Source of the DNA: Paraburkholderia madseniana
GTDB taxonomy: Bacteria > Pseudomonadota > Gammaproteobacteria > Burkholderiales > Burkholderiaceae
DNA: 64,000 nt
Assembly (NCBI RefSeq): GCF_009690905.1
Contig: NZ_VOSW01000025.1
Coordinates: forward strand, 35,697-99,696
Reading direction: 5' to 3'
In this document: positions 34,827-44,081 of the stretch, piece after piece
Layout of the letters: each line of letters starts with the position of its first letter
How positions within the stretch are numbered: position 1 is the stretch's first letter
Position numbers and translations under genes: made by a program
The notes under the pieces: generated by a model
What the model saw: only the letters and a program-made list of their open reading frames with translations
Told to the model about the DNA's origin: nothing
Database searches by the model: none

Positions 34827-34849
34827 GAAAGCCCGCGAAATGCGGGCTT
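34827..34849 (-). terminator. Rho-independent terminator of the porin gene
   Basis: Perfect stem AAAGCCCGC / GCGGGCTTT with a 5-nt loop, 31 bp after the porin stop in the direction of its transcription. The following bases include TTT, and the stem itself ends in TTT. Confidence 0.8.
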
Positions 34850-34879
34850 TCTTTACAGCTTACTGCCTACACCAGCCGC

Positions 34880-36025
34880 TCAGAAGCGGTGACGGATACC
34901 CACCGTGCCGACCACCTGCGAATCGGTCGCCGAGCGGCTCACGCCGACGATATCCGCCGTGATGCCCGAGTCCCCCACGCTGCCGACGTGCTGGTATGCC
35001 GCTTCAACATACACATCGGTACGCTTGGACAAGGCATAGTCGGTCTGCAACGTGATCTGCTGGTACTTCGGACTCGCGCCGTTCAGACGTGCATCGGTGT
35101 ACGTGTATGCGCCCGACACCGTCCATGCCGGCGTGAATGCGTAACGTGCGTTCACTTCATAGTTCGTGAAGCGCGCGCTGCCGCTGGTCAGCGCGAAGCC
35201 GCTCGTCGTGCCCGAGGCCGAAGATCCGATCGACGTTGCGTTGCTCAGTTGCGTCTGCGTGAACACAAGGCCGACGTTGGCCGCGCCGAACGCGTAGTTC
35301 ACGCCAGCGCCATAGGTGCGCTGAAGGCCCGCGTTGAACGTGGAGTCGCCGCTTGCCACGGCACCGCTCGTGTTGGTCGTCGAGCCGCCGCCGTTGAGTT
35401 GCAGGTAGCCCGCAGCGAACTTCAGGCCGCCGAATGCGTACGATGCGCCGACGCTGTAGGCGCGGCTGTCCGCGAAGCTGCCCGCTGCATTCGAGAAGCC
35501 GTACAACGCACCGAACTTTAAGCCGCCGTAGTCGACACTCTGGAACTTGACCGAGTTGTTGATACGCACGGAGTTGTTCAGGTTGTCGTTGTCGTACGGG
35601 TGCGATGCGAGTGTGCCGCCGTATTGCGTGCCGTTCAGCGCGAGCGGGGCGAGATAGTCGACCACGCTGTCGTACTGGCGACCCAGCGTGACCGAGCCGA
35701 ACTGGTCGCTCGACAGACCGACGAAGGCCTGACGGCCGAACTCACGGTTGTTCTGCCCCAGCTTGCCGGTCGACAGATTGAAGCCGTTTTCCAGCACGAA
35801 GATCGCCTTCAGGCCGTTGCCCAGATCTTCCGAACCGCGCAGGCCCCAACGGTCGCCGTTCAGGACGCCGCTGGCTTGCTGAAAATTGCTGCTGCCGCCC
35901 GAATTGCTGGTGTAGGTCAGACCCGTATCGATCAGGCCGTACAGCGTGACCGAGCTTTGTGCGTGGGCGGCACCCGCGGCGCCGATGAGTGCGAGCGAGA
36001 GGCCCGACAATACGAATTTATTCAT
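34880..36025 (-). CDS. Gram-negative porin, OmpC-like
   Basis: 381-aa complete outer-membrane porin. The signal peptide MNKFVLSGLSLALIGAAGAAHA is followed by QSSVTLYGLIDTGLTYTSN. The chain contains GLRGSEDLGNGLKAIFVLENGF and RQAFVGLSSDQFGSVTLGRQY, and ends VGTVGIRHRF with the terminal Phe needed for outer-membrane insertion. The 16-strand trimeric type is expected. It follows an AT-rich upstream region and has a good terminator at 34827-34849. Together with the truncated gene at 1-992 there are two paralogous porins in the window. Confidence 0.96.
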   Translation of the reverse strand: MNKFVLSGLSLALIGAAGAAHAQSSVTLYGLIDTGLTYTSNSGGSSNFQQASGVLNGDRWGLRGSEDLGNGLKAIFVLENGFNLSTGKLGQNNREFGRQAFVGLSSDQFGSVTLGRQYDSVVDYLAPLALNGTQYGGTLASHPYDNDNLNNSVRINNSVKFQSVDYGGLKFGALYGFSNAAGSFADSRAYSVGASYAFGGLKFAAGYLQLNGGGSTTNTSGAVASGDSTFNAGLQRTYGAGVNYAFGAANVGLVFTQTQLSNATSIGSSASGTTSGFALTSGSARFTNYEVNARYAFTPAWTVSGAYTYTDARLNGASPKYQQITLQTDYALSKRTDVYVEAAYQHVGSVGDSGITADIVGVSRSATDSQVVGTVGIRHRF

Positions 36026-36194
36026 GGATTTCTCTCCTGATTCGAATAGCGGATGCTATCGAGCGGCCGAGAATATCTCACTAATCGCAAGACTGTTTTT
36101 CAGTTAATTACAGCGTTGTGTTTATGCGACGTAAATGATTTTTCAGATTGCCGATCATTTCACGTAACAGCCGGTCTGCCGCCAGAAATTAAAT

Positions 36195-36223
36195 GGGGCA
36201 TGCTCCTCTCGCGAGCATGCCCC
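36195..36223 (-). terminator. Rho-independent terminator, minus strand
   Basis: Perfect 11-bp stem GGGGCATGCTC / GAGCATGCCCC with a 7-nt loop. Read on the minus strand it is followed by ATTTAATTT, so it is a plausible terminator for the DUF4148 transcript before the porin promoter. Confidence 0.65.
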
Positions 36224-36312
36224 AAGTGCCTGATTTAATGCCTCTCCCGGAGAATCAAGCCGGCGCAAAATAGCATGGCGAATCTCTTCCAACAACGCAT
36301 CCCGGGCGATTT

Positions 36313-36350
36313 ATATTCCAATTAATTTCAATTGAAATAAATTGGAATAT
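36313..36350. repeat. 38-bp AT-rich near-perfect palindrome
   Basis: Outer arms ATATTCCAATT (36313-36323) and AATTGGAATAT (36340-36350) are perfect complements, and the centre ATTTCAATTGAAAT (36325-36338) is itself a perfect palindrome. Only the single pair of bases joining them breaks the symmetry, so 36 of 38 positions fit. Confidence 0.9.
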
Positions 36351-36504
36351 CTTGCCAGATAAACAAACTCATTCAGGCGATTATTTCGGAAATTGAAAAT
36401 AGTCATTGTTAGTTTTAAAAGCCGCCGAAAAATCGCATTGCACGGACAAACCCAGTTCTGCCCGGCTCGCTGCATCGCTGCGTTAACCAGCGCGCTGAGC
36501 CGCG

Positions 36505-37503
36505 TCACGGACGCGGTGCGCCAGTCATGCTCGGTGCGCCGCCGGGGCCCGCCGGGTCCGGATTGCCGAACGTGGGCAGGCTGCCGTCGGCGCGGGCGCG
36601 GGCGATCTCCGCGCGTACCTGCGCGCGGGTTTTTGGCCCGCTCCCGGATTTCAACAGCGTGCTGGCGGCGGGCGCGATCTGAGGTGGCGATGGCGCCGGT
36701 ATCGCTTGCGGGGTTAGCTGGGCTTGTGGGGCTTGTGGGGTTAGTGGGCCTGGTGGCGCTGATGTCGGCTCTGTTGGCTCTGTTGGCTCTGTTGGCTGTA
36801 TCAGCCGTATCGGCGCTGACACGGCAGGCGCGTTGATTACGTTGGAGAGTACCTTCGCCTCGGCCGGAACAGAGGATGACGAGTTCGCAGCAGCAGGTGC
36901 GCCAACGCCACTCGTTCTCCCGCTCGACAGGCTACCCGCGCCAACCGCGGCTACTGCGGTTTCGGGAGCATGCCGGGTCTTCGAGTCACTGGAGGACGCA
37001 CGGTTCGAGTGTTCGCGCGTCGCTACGTAGCTTTCGTGCGAGTGGCCTGTTTTCCCTGAAGACGGCGCCGAAGATCGCGCCGATTTCGCCCCTTGTTGCG
37101 TTGGCTTCTTCCCATGCACAACGGCCAGCGCGTGCTGCGTCTGCTTCGCGCGCGCCTCGACTTCTCTTTGCAGCGCAAGAACCTGATCGTCGTCCCGATG
37201 TGCTGAACGCACCGCGTCCAGTTGCGCCCGCGCGGAAACAAGATCGTTGCGCTGCAGACTATTGCGCGCCGCCTGGAGGTCCCCGGCAATGGCCGCCGCT
37301 GAATCGCTGTGTGCAGCGACCGGCCCGGAACTCACTGAACCAGTTATCGTGTCGCCACGTGTGGTGCGAGATGCATTGTCACGCTCCAGGCCGAGTTCGT
37401 CCGTTGACAGCCAGCTTTTGTCCGCTTGCGAAATATAAGCCGCGATCGCAACCGCGCCGACAAACAGGCCCGTGAGAACGATCTTCCTGGGTTCGCTAAC
37501 CAT
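36505..37503 (-). CDS. Proline/threonine-rich protein with DUF4148-like C-terminus
   Basis: 332-aa protein. One hydrophobic segment near the N-terminus (IVLTGLFVGAVAIAAYI, residues ~8-24) suggests a membrane anchor or uncleaved signal. A helical region with SLQRNDLVSARAQLDAVRSAHRDDDQVLALQ resembles a TPR-like pair. The long middle is Ser/Ala/Pro-rich, with a TEP-TEP-TEP repeat. The C-terminus (KTRAQVRAEIARARADGSLPTFGN) is like DUF4148, common in Burkholderia. GGGAGACGTC precedes ATG 37503. Function unknown. Confidence 0.78.
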   Translation of the reverse strand: MVSEPRKIVLTGLFVGAVAIAAYISQADKSWLSTDELGLERDNASRTTRGDTITGSVSSGPVAAHSDSAAAIAGDLQAARNSLQRNDLVSARAQLDAVRSAHRDDDQVLALQREVEARAKQTQHALAVVHGKKPTQQGAKSARSSAPSSGKTGHSHESYVATREHSNRASSSDSKTRHAPETAVAAVGAGSLSSGRTSGVGAPAAANSSSSVPAEAKVLSNVINAPAVSAPIRLIQPTEPTEPTEPTSAPPGPLTPQAPQAQLTPQAIPAPSPPQIAPAASTLLKSGSGPKTRAQVRAEIARARADGSLPTFGNPDPAGPGGAPSMTGAPRP

Positions 37504-37830
37504 GACGTCTCCCTCTCGAATCGTGGACATGCGCGTTTGCCGTATCGCAAACGGGCCCGAATTCATCAGAGGGTTCGCAGCGAATCAATCGACGCCGCCG
37601 CAACGGCCGCGAGTTCGGGCCGGCGCAGTCACGCACGAATAAGAGTGCAAGCTGGATGCGTGCTATCTACTATTTATAGTCGCCAAACGTCGATTCGTCC
37701 GCTTGCGTAGGGCGTGTTGTCCGAAAAAGCCAGCTTACTGACCAGGCTTTCCTAGGACGATTGTTTGAACTGCGAAGCAATAAATGCGAGTTTGAATCCG
37801 GCGTTTGAATTCGGCGAATGCAGCGCAGAG
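37504..37830. other. Intergenic region, no gene seen
   Basis: 327 bp between the DUF4148-like gene and the EamA gene on the same strand. It should contain the DUF4148 gene promoter; CTATTTATAG at 37670-37680 is the most promoter-like AT-rich spot. No hairpin or coding frame of note. Confidence 0.4.
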
Positions 37831-38730
37831 CTACACAAGCGGACCTTCAGTCTGCTTGCCTCGCACGGCGACCGCAATCGAGCTGCCGACAATCAACGCA
37901 ATGCCGAACAACGACATGCTGCCGATCGTCTCGCCCCACACGATGTAACCGAACAGTGCAGCCCACACGATGCTCGTGTAGTTATACGGCGCGAGCGCAC
38001 CGGCGTCGGCCTGTCGAAATGCCATTGTCATCAGCAACTGCCCTGCCGTGGCGAACCCACCGAGCAAGGCCATCACTGCGAGTGCTTCGATCGAAGGCGT
38101 GCGCCACGCGAAATATAGCGATGCCCCGGTGACGATCGTGCCGATCACCGTGAAGTACAGCACCGTGGTGCCCGAATCGTCGGTGGCGCGAATCCGCTTG
38201 ATCTGAATGATCGACAAAGCACCGAAAAACGCGCTCGAAATCAGCAGGACCGGACCGAGCCAACTCGAATGCGAACCGTCCGGACGCACCACGAACAGCA
38301 CGCCGACAAAACCGATCGCGGCGGCAAGCGCATCGCGCGGCTTGAGCGTTTCCTTCAAAAGCAGCGGTGCAAGCACGATAACCAGCAAAGTCTCCGAGTA
38401 AACGATCGCCACCGCTTCGCTGAGCGGCACATAGGGCAGCCCTGCAAAGAACAGCCCTGACGCGCCGAGTAACGTCAGCGCGCGCAAGGTCTGTCCACGC
38501 ACATCCATCTGCCTGAGACGCTCGATGAGCGGCTTGCCGCGCAGGCAAACCGCCACCGCAGGCAACAAGCCGAACAGCATCCGGAAGAACGTCACTTCAT
38601 TGGCCGGATAGGCGAGCGCCACGGATTTCGCCAGAGCATCGACGAGGGCGAAGCAGAACATCGAAACGAGAATCAGCGCGACGCTGCGCAACGGCACGGC
38701 TCTATTCCGGACGGCGGTGATGGGCGGCAT
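37831..38730 (-). CDS. EamA/DMT-family transporter
   Basis: 299-aa inner-membrane protein with ten predicted helices in two EamA halves. First half: RSVALILVSMFCFALVDALAKS and FFRMLFGLLPAVAV; second half: GPVLLISSAFFGALSIIQIKR and YTSIVWAALFGYIVWGE. Drug/metabolite exporters of this family usually export amino acids or other small metabolites; the substrate is unknown. AGGAAAACCC supports ATG 38730; the frame extends 60 residues further without family character. Confidence 0.92.
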   Translation of the reverse strand: MPPITAVRNRAVPLRSVALILVSMFCFALVDALAKSVALAYPANEVTFFRMLFGLLPAVAVCLRGKPLIERLRQMDVRGQTLRALTLLGASGLFFAGLPYVPLSEAVAIVYSETLLVIVLAPLLLKETLKPRDALAAAIGFVGVLFVVRPDGSHSSWLGPVLLISSAFFGALSIIQIKRIRATDDSGTTVLYFTVIGTIVTGASLYFAWRTPSIEALAVMALLGGFATAGQLLMTMAFRQADAGALAPYNYTSIVWAALFGYIVWGETIGSMSLFGIALIVGSSIAVAVRGKQTEGPLV

Positions 38731-39201
38731 GGGTTTTCCTGGGAACGCGCGAAGCAGCGCGTCGCTTAGGTTTCGCCTCCGGTGAAAGGGAGGCGTAATC
38801 GGAAAACGGATTATGCCTGCTGCGCCCCGCGCGATCGACTGGAAAAACCTGAACAAACAGCGCGCGTCGATCAAGGTGGAGTATGTGCACGGCGCGGGTC
38901 CGGCCAGCATAGCCCGGCGGCGCAGGGCCCCGGGGCACTCAGAATCGTGCCGTCGGATTCGCTCGTGACGTCGAACTGAAGGAGGCTTAAGAAGGCTTAG
39001 TTAGTCGCTCGGCAGCGCGCAAGCTGCCGAGCGACTGGTGCAGTCGAATGCCAGCGGCTTGCGCAGCGCACCTCGGCGCATTCCTCGCGCATAGTTTGAA
39101 CCGGCCTCCGTTTTGTGCGATGCTACCCGCGCCCCTGCAAACATGAAAAGAAAGAGGGCGTGAGGCAGACCAATCCTGTTGTCCATTCCTCAGGAGGAGA
39201 C
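38731..39201. other. Divergent region between EamA and trehalase genes
   Basis: 471 bp with no recognised gene. It holds the promoters of both flanking genes and a perfect 14-bp hairpin at 39003-39036. Confidence 0.5.
39003..39036. repeat. 14-bp perfect hairpin upstream of the trehalase gene
   Basis: Arms AGTCGCTCGGCAGC and GCTGCCGAGCGACT with a 6-nt loop GCGCAA, about 165 bp before the trehalase start. No T-tract on either strand, and no gene ends here, so it is not an ordinary terminator. Confidence 0.85.
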
Positions 39202-40869
39202 ATGATTGTGTCATCGCAATTGCGCCGCATCGGCCTCGCCCGTCGTCTGACATTCGCCCCGCCGCTGGGCGCTGCCAGTTTAAGAAAAGCATCCGCCGTT
39301 TCCAGCTTCGTTTTCCTCACCAGTCTCATCGGCGTCTGTCATGCCGACACCCAGGTCGGCGGCACGCTTCCTCCCGCTCCCGACAAGCTATACGGCGATC
39401 TTTTCATAGCCGTGCAAACCGCGCAGATTTATCCGGACCAGAAGACTTTCGTCGACGCAACGCCGAACGCCGATCCTGCCGCGATCGTGCAACTGTACGA
39501 ACAGCAGAAGAACAATCCCGGTTTTTCGCTGGCGAACTTCGTCAACCAGTACTTCACTCCGCCGAGCGAACCTGTCATCACACCCCCGGCGAATCAGACG
39601 CTGCGCGAGCACATCAACTGGCTATGGCCTGCCCTCACCCGCACCACGACGAGCGCGCCGGCAAACAGTTCGCTGATCCCGTTGCCGAAGCCGTACGTGG
39701 TGCCGGGGGGCCGTTTCCGCGAGGGCTACTACTGGGACACGTACTTCACGATGCTGGGTTTGCAGGAGTCGGGGCACGAAGATCTCGTCGACAACATGCT
39801 CGACAACTTCGCCTATGAGATCGATACGTTCGGCCACATCCCGAACGGCAATCGCACCTACTACCTCGACCGTTCCCAGCCGCCGTTCTTCTCGTACATG
39901 GTGGCGCTGGCGGCGAAAGTGGAAGGCCGCAGCGTCTATCAGAAGTATTTGCCGGCCCTGCGCAAGGAGTATGCGTACTGGATGCAGGGAGAGACCTCGA
40001 CGCAACCGGGTCAGGCAACCCGCAACGTCGTCGTGATGCCGGATCGCACGGTGCTCAACCGCTACTGGGATGAACTCGATACGCCGCGTGACGAGTCCTA
40101 TCTGGAGGACATTCAGACCGCCAGGCAGGCAACGGGCCGCAATCCGAACGAGGTCTACCGCGAGTTGCGGGCGACCGCCGAGAGCGGCTGGGATTTCAGC
40201 TCCCGCTGGTTCGGCGACAACATGACACTCGCGACGGTGCGCACCACATCGATCATCCCGGTCGATCTGAACAGCCTCATGTTCCACCTTGAAATCACCA
40301 TCGCGAAAGGCTGCGGCGAGACGCGCGATTTCCGCTGTGTCGGCGAGTTCGCTGAGCGCGCCGCCAAACGGGCGCTCGGCATCAACAGGTACTTGTGGAA
40401 CGCCAAGGGCTACTACGGCGATTACGACTGGACGCTTGCGAAGCCGCGCGACAACAAGACTGCGGCGATGGTGTTTCCGTTATGGGTCGGTGCGGCGTGG
40501 CCGGACCGCGCGCAAAAGACGGCTCAGCAGGTGCAGTCCGTCCTGCTGCAACCGGGCGGCCTTGCGACGACCACCTACAACACCACGCAGCAATGGGATG
40601 CACCGAATGGCTGGGCGCCATTGCACTGGGTCGCGATCGAAGGCCTGAAGCGCTATGGCCAGGATGCGCTTGCGCAGCAGATCGGCACGCGCTTTCTGGC
40701 TGACGTGAAAGGCGTTTACGCGTCGGAGAACAAGCTGGTCGAAAAGTACGTGGTGGAAGGTGCGGGCACCGGAGGGGGCGGCGGTGGCGAATATCCGCCG
40801 CAGGACGGCTTTGGATGGACCAACGGGGTGACGCTCAAGCTGCTCGATCTGTATAGCCCGGGTGACTGA
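39202..40869 (+). CDS. treA: Periplasmic trehalase (GH37)
   Basis: 555-aa alpha,alpha-trehalase, splitting trehalose into two glucose. The N-terminal ~45 residues are a signal region (SSFVFLTSLIGVCHA). GH37 signatures: PGGRFREGYYWDTYFTMLGL near residue 167 and QWDAPNGWAPLHW near 463, followed by the glycine-rich GGGGGEYPPQDGFGWTNGV. Catalytic Asp in the region SGWDFSSRWF and Glu in the Gly-rich block are as expected. CAGGAGGAGAC fixes ATG 39202. Substrate is normally external or periplasmic trehalose, used as carbon source or osmoprotectant. Monocistronic, ending in a hairpin. Confidence 0.96.
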   Translation: MIVSSQLRRIGLARRLTFAPPLGAASLRKASAVSSFVFLTSLIGVCHADTQVGGTLPPAPDKLYGDLFIAVQTAQIYPDQKTFVDATPNADPAAIVQLYEQQKNNPGFSLANFVNQYFTPPSEPVITPPANQTLREHINWLWPALTRTTTSAPANSSLIPLPKPYVVPGGRFREGYYWDTYFTMLGLQESGHEDLVDNMLDNFAYEIDTFGHIPNGNRTYYLDRSQPPFFSYMVALAAKVEGRSVYQKYLPALRKEYAYWMQGETSTQPGQATRNVVVMPDRTVLNRYWDELDTPRDESYLEDIQTARQATGRNPNEVYRELRATAESGWDFSSRWFGDNMTLATVRTTSIIPVDLNSLMFHLEITIAKGCGETRDFRCVGEFAERAAKRALGINRYLWNAKGYYGDYDWTLAKPRDNKTAAMVFPLWVGAAWPDRAQKTAQQVQSVLLQPGGLATTTYNTTQQWDAPNGWAPLHWVAIEGLKRYGQDALAQQIGTRFLADVKGVYASENKLVEKYVVEGAGTGGGGGGEYPPQDGFGWTNGVTLKLLDLYSPGD

Positions 40870-40895
40870 TCTGCACGGTGAAGCCATGCAAGGAG

Positions 40896-40926
40896 GCGCA
40901 CACGTCGCCCATAGCGGCGTGTGCGC
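40896..40926. terminator. Hairpin between convergent trehalase and OYE genes
   Basis: GCGCACAC (40896-40903) pairs with GTGTGCGC (40919-40926), extended by an inner GCC/GGC pair across a small bulge. It lies 27 bp after the trehalase stop. T-tract not obvious. Confidence 0.45.
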
Positions 40927-40985
40927 GGAAGCGCCGATTACGAAATCAGCCCTGCGGTTCGCTGCGTGACGAAGCCCAGGCTCAC

Positions 40986-42101
40986 TCAGCGCTTCGCGTC
41001 TTCGTCCATCGTCGGGTAATCGATGTAGCCTTCCGCGCCGCCGCCATACATCGTGTTCTTATCCGGCTCGTTTAGCGGTGCGCCGACCCGGAGCCGCTCG
41101 ACCAGATCCGGATTCGAAATAAAAGGTCGGCCGAACGCGATCAGATCTGCCCGTTTTGCCTTGAGCGTCTTCTGCGCGAGCTCCCTGTCATAGCCATTGT
41201 TTGCCATGAACAATCCGTCGAATGCCTGGCGCAACACCTGCAGATCGAAGCCGCCCTCGACGTCACGCGTGCCCCCCGTGTCGCCTTCGATGACATGCAG
41301 GTAGACGAGCTTGCGGGCATTGAGTTGCTTCACCACATAGGTGAAAAGGGGTTCGGGATCGCTGTCGGCGATATCGCCGAAGCTGCTGAGCGGAGAAATA
41401 CGCACGCCGACGTGCTCACCACCCCAGACGTCCGTCACGGCATCGGCCACTTCCAGCAACAGGCGCGCGCGATTTTCAATCGAGCCACCATATTGATCGG
41501 TTCGTTGATTGGTCCTGTCGCGCAGAAACTGGTCGAGCAGGTAGCCGTTTGCCGCGTGGATTTCCACGCCATCGAAACCGGCGGCCTTCGCGTTTTGCGC
41601 GGCCAAACGATATTGCTCGACGATGCCCGCCATTTCCGAGGTTTCAAGTGCGCGCGGCGTGACGAGCGGCACGAAGCCGTCGTCGGTATAGGCCTGGCCT
41701 TCGGGTTTGATCGCCGACGGCGCTACGGGCAACGCATTACCCGGCTGCAGCGACGGATGAGAAATACGGCCCACGTGCCACAACTGCAGGTACATATGGC
41801 CGCCCTTCGCATGCACGGCATCGGTAATATGTTTCCACGCCTGCACCTGGGCATCGTCATAAATGCCAGGCGTGAACACATAGCCCTTGCCTTGCGGTGA
41901 AATCTGCGTCGCCTCGGCGATGATGAGACCGGCAGTTGCACGTTGCGCGTAATACTCGATGGCCAGTTCGCTCGGCACATCGGCCACCTTCGCGCGACTG
42001 CGCGTCAGCGGCGCCATCACGATGCGATTGGGCAACTGCAGCGGCCCGAGCGCGACCGGTTCGAACAGGTAACTATCGATGTGCGCGGATTCGGTCGACA
42101 T
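40986..42101 (-). CDS. Old yellow enzyme family alkene reductase (NemA-like)
   Basis: 371-aa FMN-dependent TIM-barrel oxidoreductase using NAD(P)H to reduce activated C=C bonds or nitro groups. Seen: PLQLPNRIVMAPLTRSRA, QLWHVGRISHP, GFDGVEIHAANGYLLDQFLR (His-Ala-Ala-Asn in the family's HxxN substrate motif), TDQYGGSIENRARL, and LIAFGRPFISNPDLVERL. AGGAGCCGCC precedes ATG 42101. Such enzymes help remove electrophiles. No linked regulator was found. Convergent with trehalase. Confidence 0.95.
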   Translation of the reverse strand: MSTESAHIDSYLFEPVALGPLQLPNRIVMAPLTRSRAKVADVPSELAIEYYAQRATAGLIIAEATQISPQGKGYVFTPGIYDDAQVQAWKHITDAVHAKGGHMYLQLWHVGRISHPSLQPGNALPVAPSAIKPEGQAYTDDGFVPLVTPRALETSEMAGIVEQYRLAAQNAKAAGFDGVEIHAANGYLLDQFLRDRTNQRTDQYGGSIENRARLLLEVADAVTDVWGGEHVGVRISPLSSFGDIADSDPEPLFTYVVKQLNARKLVYLHVIEGDTGGTRDVEGGFDLQVLRQAFDGLFMANNGYDRELAQKTLKAKRADLIAFGRPFISNPDLVERLRVGAPLNEPDKNTMYGGGAEGYIDYPTMDEDAKR

Positions 42102-42313
42102 GGCGGCTCCTTGAAAAAGATCCAATGCATCGAAAGGCGGCTAGCTGCCTGACTCGTAGCGCGCCATCGAGCGGCGTCATCGGCGCGCGTTGCAACACAC
42201 GGTGGAGCGGTGTCGTCGGCTCCAGGCGCTCTGGCAGTATAGGCGGCTATCCGGAACGCCGAAGAGGTTTTCCGGTTTTACCGCACCCGCTTTTCGCGGG
42301 CCGCCATGCACGG

Positions 42314-42949
42314 CTAGACAACATAAATTTCAGGGTTGTCCACCAACGGCAGAAACTCTCCTGTGCGCCCATCGAGTGCGAGCATTGCGCCGCTTTCGAT
42401 ATTGAAAATCCAGCCATGCAGTCGCAGCGTTTTGTTCGCGAGGCCCACGGCCACTGACGGATGCGTGCGAATGTTCGCGAGTTGAGCCATCACGTTGTCT
42501 TTGACCAAGGCGTCGAGACGCTCGGCATCTGACGCATAAGTCCGCGACGCGTTGATCGCTTTCGCCGCGTCGGCGTGACGGAGCCAACCCGCCACGGCCG
42601 GCAGATGATCGAGGTTTTTGCACGTGCAGATCGCCGTCATCGCCCCGCAATTGGAGTGCCCGCAGATCACGATATCCCGCACACCCAGTACCGCCACCGC
42701 GTATTCGACGGTGGCCGACACGCCGCCTGGCTCCGGGCCGTAAGACGGCACGATGTTGCCCGCGTTGCGGATCACGAACAACGCGCCGGGCTCCACCTGG
42801 GTCAATAACTCGGGAACGACACGGCTGTCCGAGCAGGTCACGAACAGCGTGCGCGGACTTTGCGCAATCGACAAACGTTTGAACAATGCGCTTTGCTGCG
42901 GAAAGACTTCGCGTTGAAAGCGGATGAATCCTTCTATGATTTCCTGCAC
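42314..42949 (-). CDS. Beta-class carbonic anhydrase
   Basis: 211-aa zinc enzyme interconverting CO2 and bicarbonate. Zinc ligands are Cys39 (TCSDSRVVPE, with the Asp41-Arg43 dyad), His98 and Cys101 (ICGHSNCGAM). RNAGNIVPSYG is the conserved active-site loop. Length and ends are normal. It stands alone, 212 bp downstream of the OYE gene on the same strand and 187 bp below the lipocalin-like gene. The type is the typical cytosolic Can-like enzyme. Confidence 0.96.
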   Translation of the reverse strand: MQEIIEGFIRFQREVFPQQSALFKRLSIAQSPRTLFVTCSDSRVVPELLTQVEPGALFVIRNAGNIVPSYGPEPGGVSATVEYAVAVLGVRDIVICGHSNCGAMTAICTCKNLDHLPAVAGWLRHADAAKAINASRTYASDAERLDALVKDNVMAQLANIRTHPSVAVGLANKTLRLHGWIFNIESGAMLALDGRTGEFLPLVDNPEIYVV

Positions 42950-43136
42950 GACATTCTCCGGATAGTCAAAGCCTCAGCCTGCCGAGTCCGCGGCAAAGGT
43001 CCAAGGCGTGTCTGCGATCGGTTGGCGCGACTATACCGCAGCGCGAATCGTATGCCCGCAAACACCACCGCCGAAGACAAGTTCGACAACGCGTAGAGGC
43101 CACCGAGATTGTCACCGTGATTGCAGGCGAGGCGCG

Positions 43137-43640
43137 CTATTTGATTCGTTGCCACACGACTTTCGACGATCCATAGCCGAAGGCGCCAGGCGTGATGTAT
43201 GTCAGCCGGTCACCGTCGAGCGTAAATGGGCGGCGCTGGACATCCGCGTCCCAGTTCGGAAACGTACTCTTTTGAATGTGAAAGACGATAATCCGCGCCG
43301 CCGGGTCCACGGTATACGTGCCGAAATGCGCGACGCTGCCGCGAGCGATCTTTGCGTTTTCTTCCGCCGTGCCTTGCTGCCTCTCCCCTGAAGCGAACTT
43401 CGGCAGGTCGGAGTTCAGCACGAGCAGCACGTAGCGCCCATCACTGCCGAAGACGAGTTGCCCTTGCGGATGCGGACCGAGCAATTCCACTTCGTTGCCG
43501 CTCCTCGCCACCGTCAACGAGACAAGCGACCACGACCCCACGAGGCTGTCCGCTGCTTGAGCAAAAGCGTTTCGCACTGGCGCGCACCATGCTGCGAGCG
43601 CGATCACGATGACGGCGAAGACTCGGTAAGTTGGTTTCAT
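43137..43640 (-). CDS. Lipocalin-like domain protein, exported
   Basis: 167-aa protein. Signal peptide FAVIVIALAAWCAPVRNAFAQA, then ADSLVGSWSLVSLTVARSGN, a GxW-like lipocalin start. YVLLVLNSDLPKFASGERQQGT and RRPFTLDGDRLTYITPG fit the lipocalin-like_5 family of small periplasmic beta barrels. Ligand unknown. GGAGAGCGTC precedes ATG 43640. Monocistronic. Confidence 0.83.
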   Translation of the reverse strand: MKPTYRVFAVIVIALAAWCAPVRNAFAQAADSLVGSWSLVSLTVARSGNEVELLGPHPQGQLVFGSDGRYVLLVLNSDLPKFASGERQQGTAEENAKIARGSVAHFGTYTVDPAARIIVFHIQKSTFPNWDADVQRRPFTLDGDRLTYITPGAFGYGSSKVVWQRIK

Positions 43641-43820
43641 GACGCTCTCCACGCGTGCGAGGACATGAGGTCAGACGAATCCATCGCGCTCCGCTGGTGC
43701 TGCGGATTGGGTTCGGGTGCTTTGAAGCCTAGGTGGTTTGCGAATGAAAAGCTATTGGAGCAGGCCCGGCGCGCAGATGCCGGACCGCCCCCCTAAGTCA
43801 AGAATTGGGCCGCTCAGCCC

Positions 43821-44081
43821 TCAGTTGAAATCCGCGGTTTCGAGCTCCACGGATCGTCCCCCGTTTTTTTCGAGGACCCGCCGCGTAGCGTTTTCAATCC
43901 GCGCGCGATTGGCCTCGAAGGTACCGACCAGATCGTGGGCCGATGGTCCCGCGTTGCCGAAATGGTCGTTCAACGCGTCCAGCGACACGCTGCACCAGAC
44001 GTCAGCCCCATCGACATTGGCTTCGAAGGCGACGCGCGCCGCTGCCACCACTTCACGGCGTCCGGTGAATTCGATCCTCAT
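43821..44081 (-). CDS. DUF1488 family protein
   Basis: 86-aa small cytosolic protein, MRIEFTGRREVVAAARVAFEA at the start, with DVWCSVSLDALNDHFG matching the DUF1488 core (C-x-V-S-x-x-A-L-x-x-H-F). No function is known. The gene is divergent from the DHA2 transporter, 240 bp away. Confidence 0.82.
   Translation of the reverse strand: MRIEFTGRREVVAAARVAFEANVDGADVWCSVSLDALNDHFGNAGPSAHDLVGTFEANRARIENATRRVLEKNGGRSVELETADFN

Larger units (their letters stand above)
36026..36504. other. AT-rich intergenic region with two large inverted repeats
   Basis: 479 bp between the porin start and the DUF4148 gene stop (both minus strand). GC content is clearly below the window average. It holds the porin promoter, an 11-bp hairpin at 36195-36223 and an AT-rich 38-bp near-palindrome at 36313-36350, listed separately. 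A 61-codon plus-strand frame runs through the hairpin and is not believed to be a gene. Confidence 0.6.
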
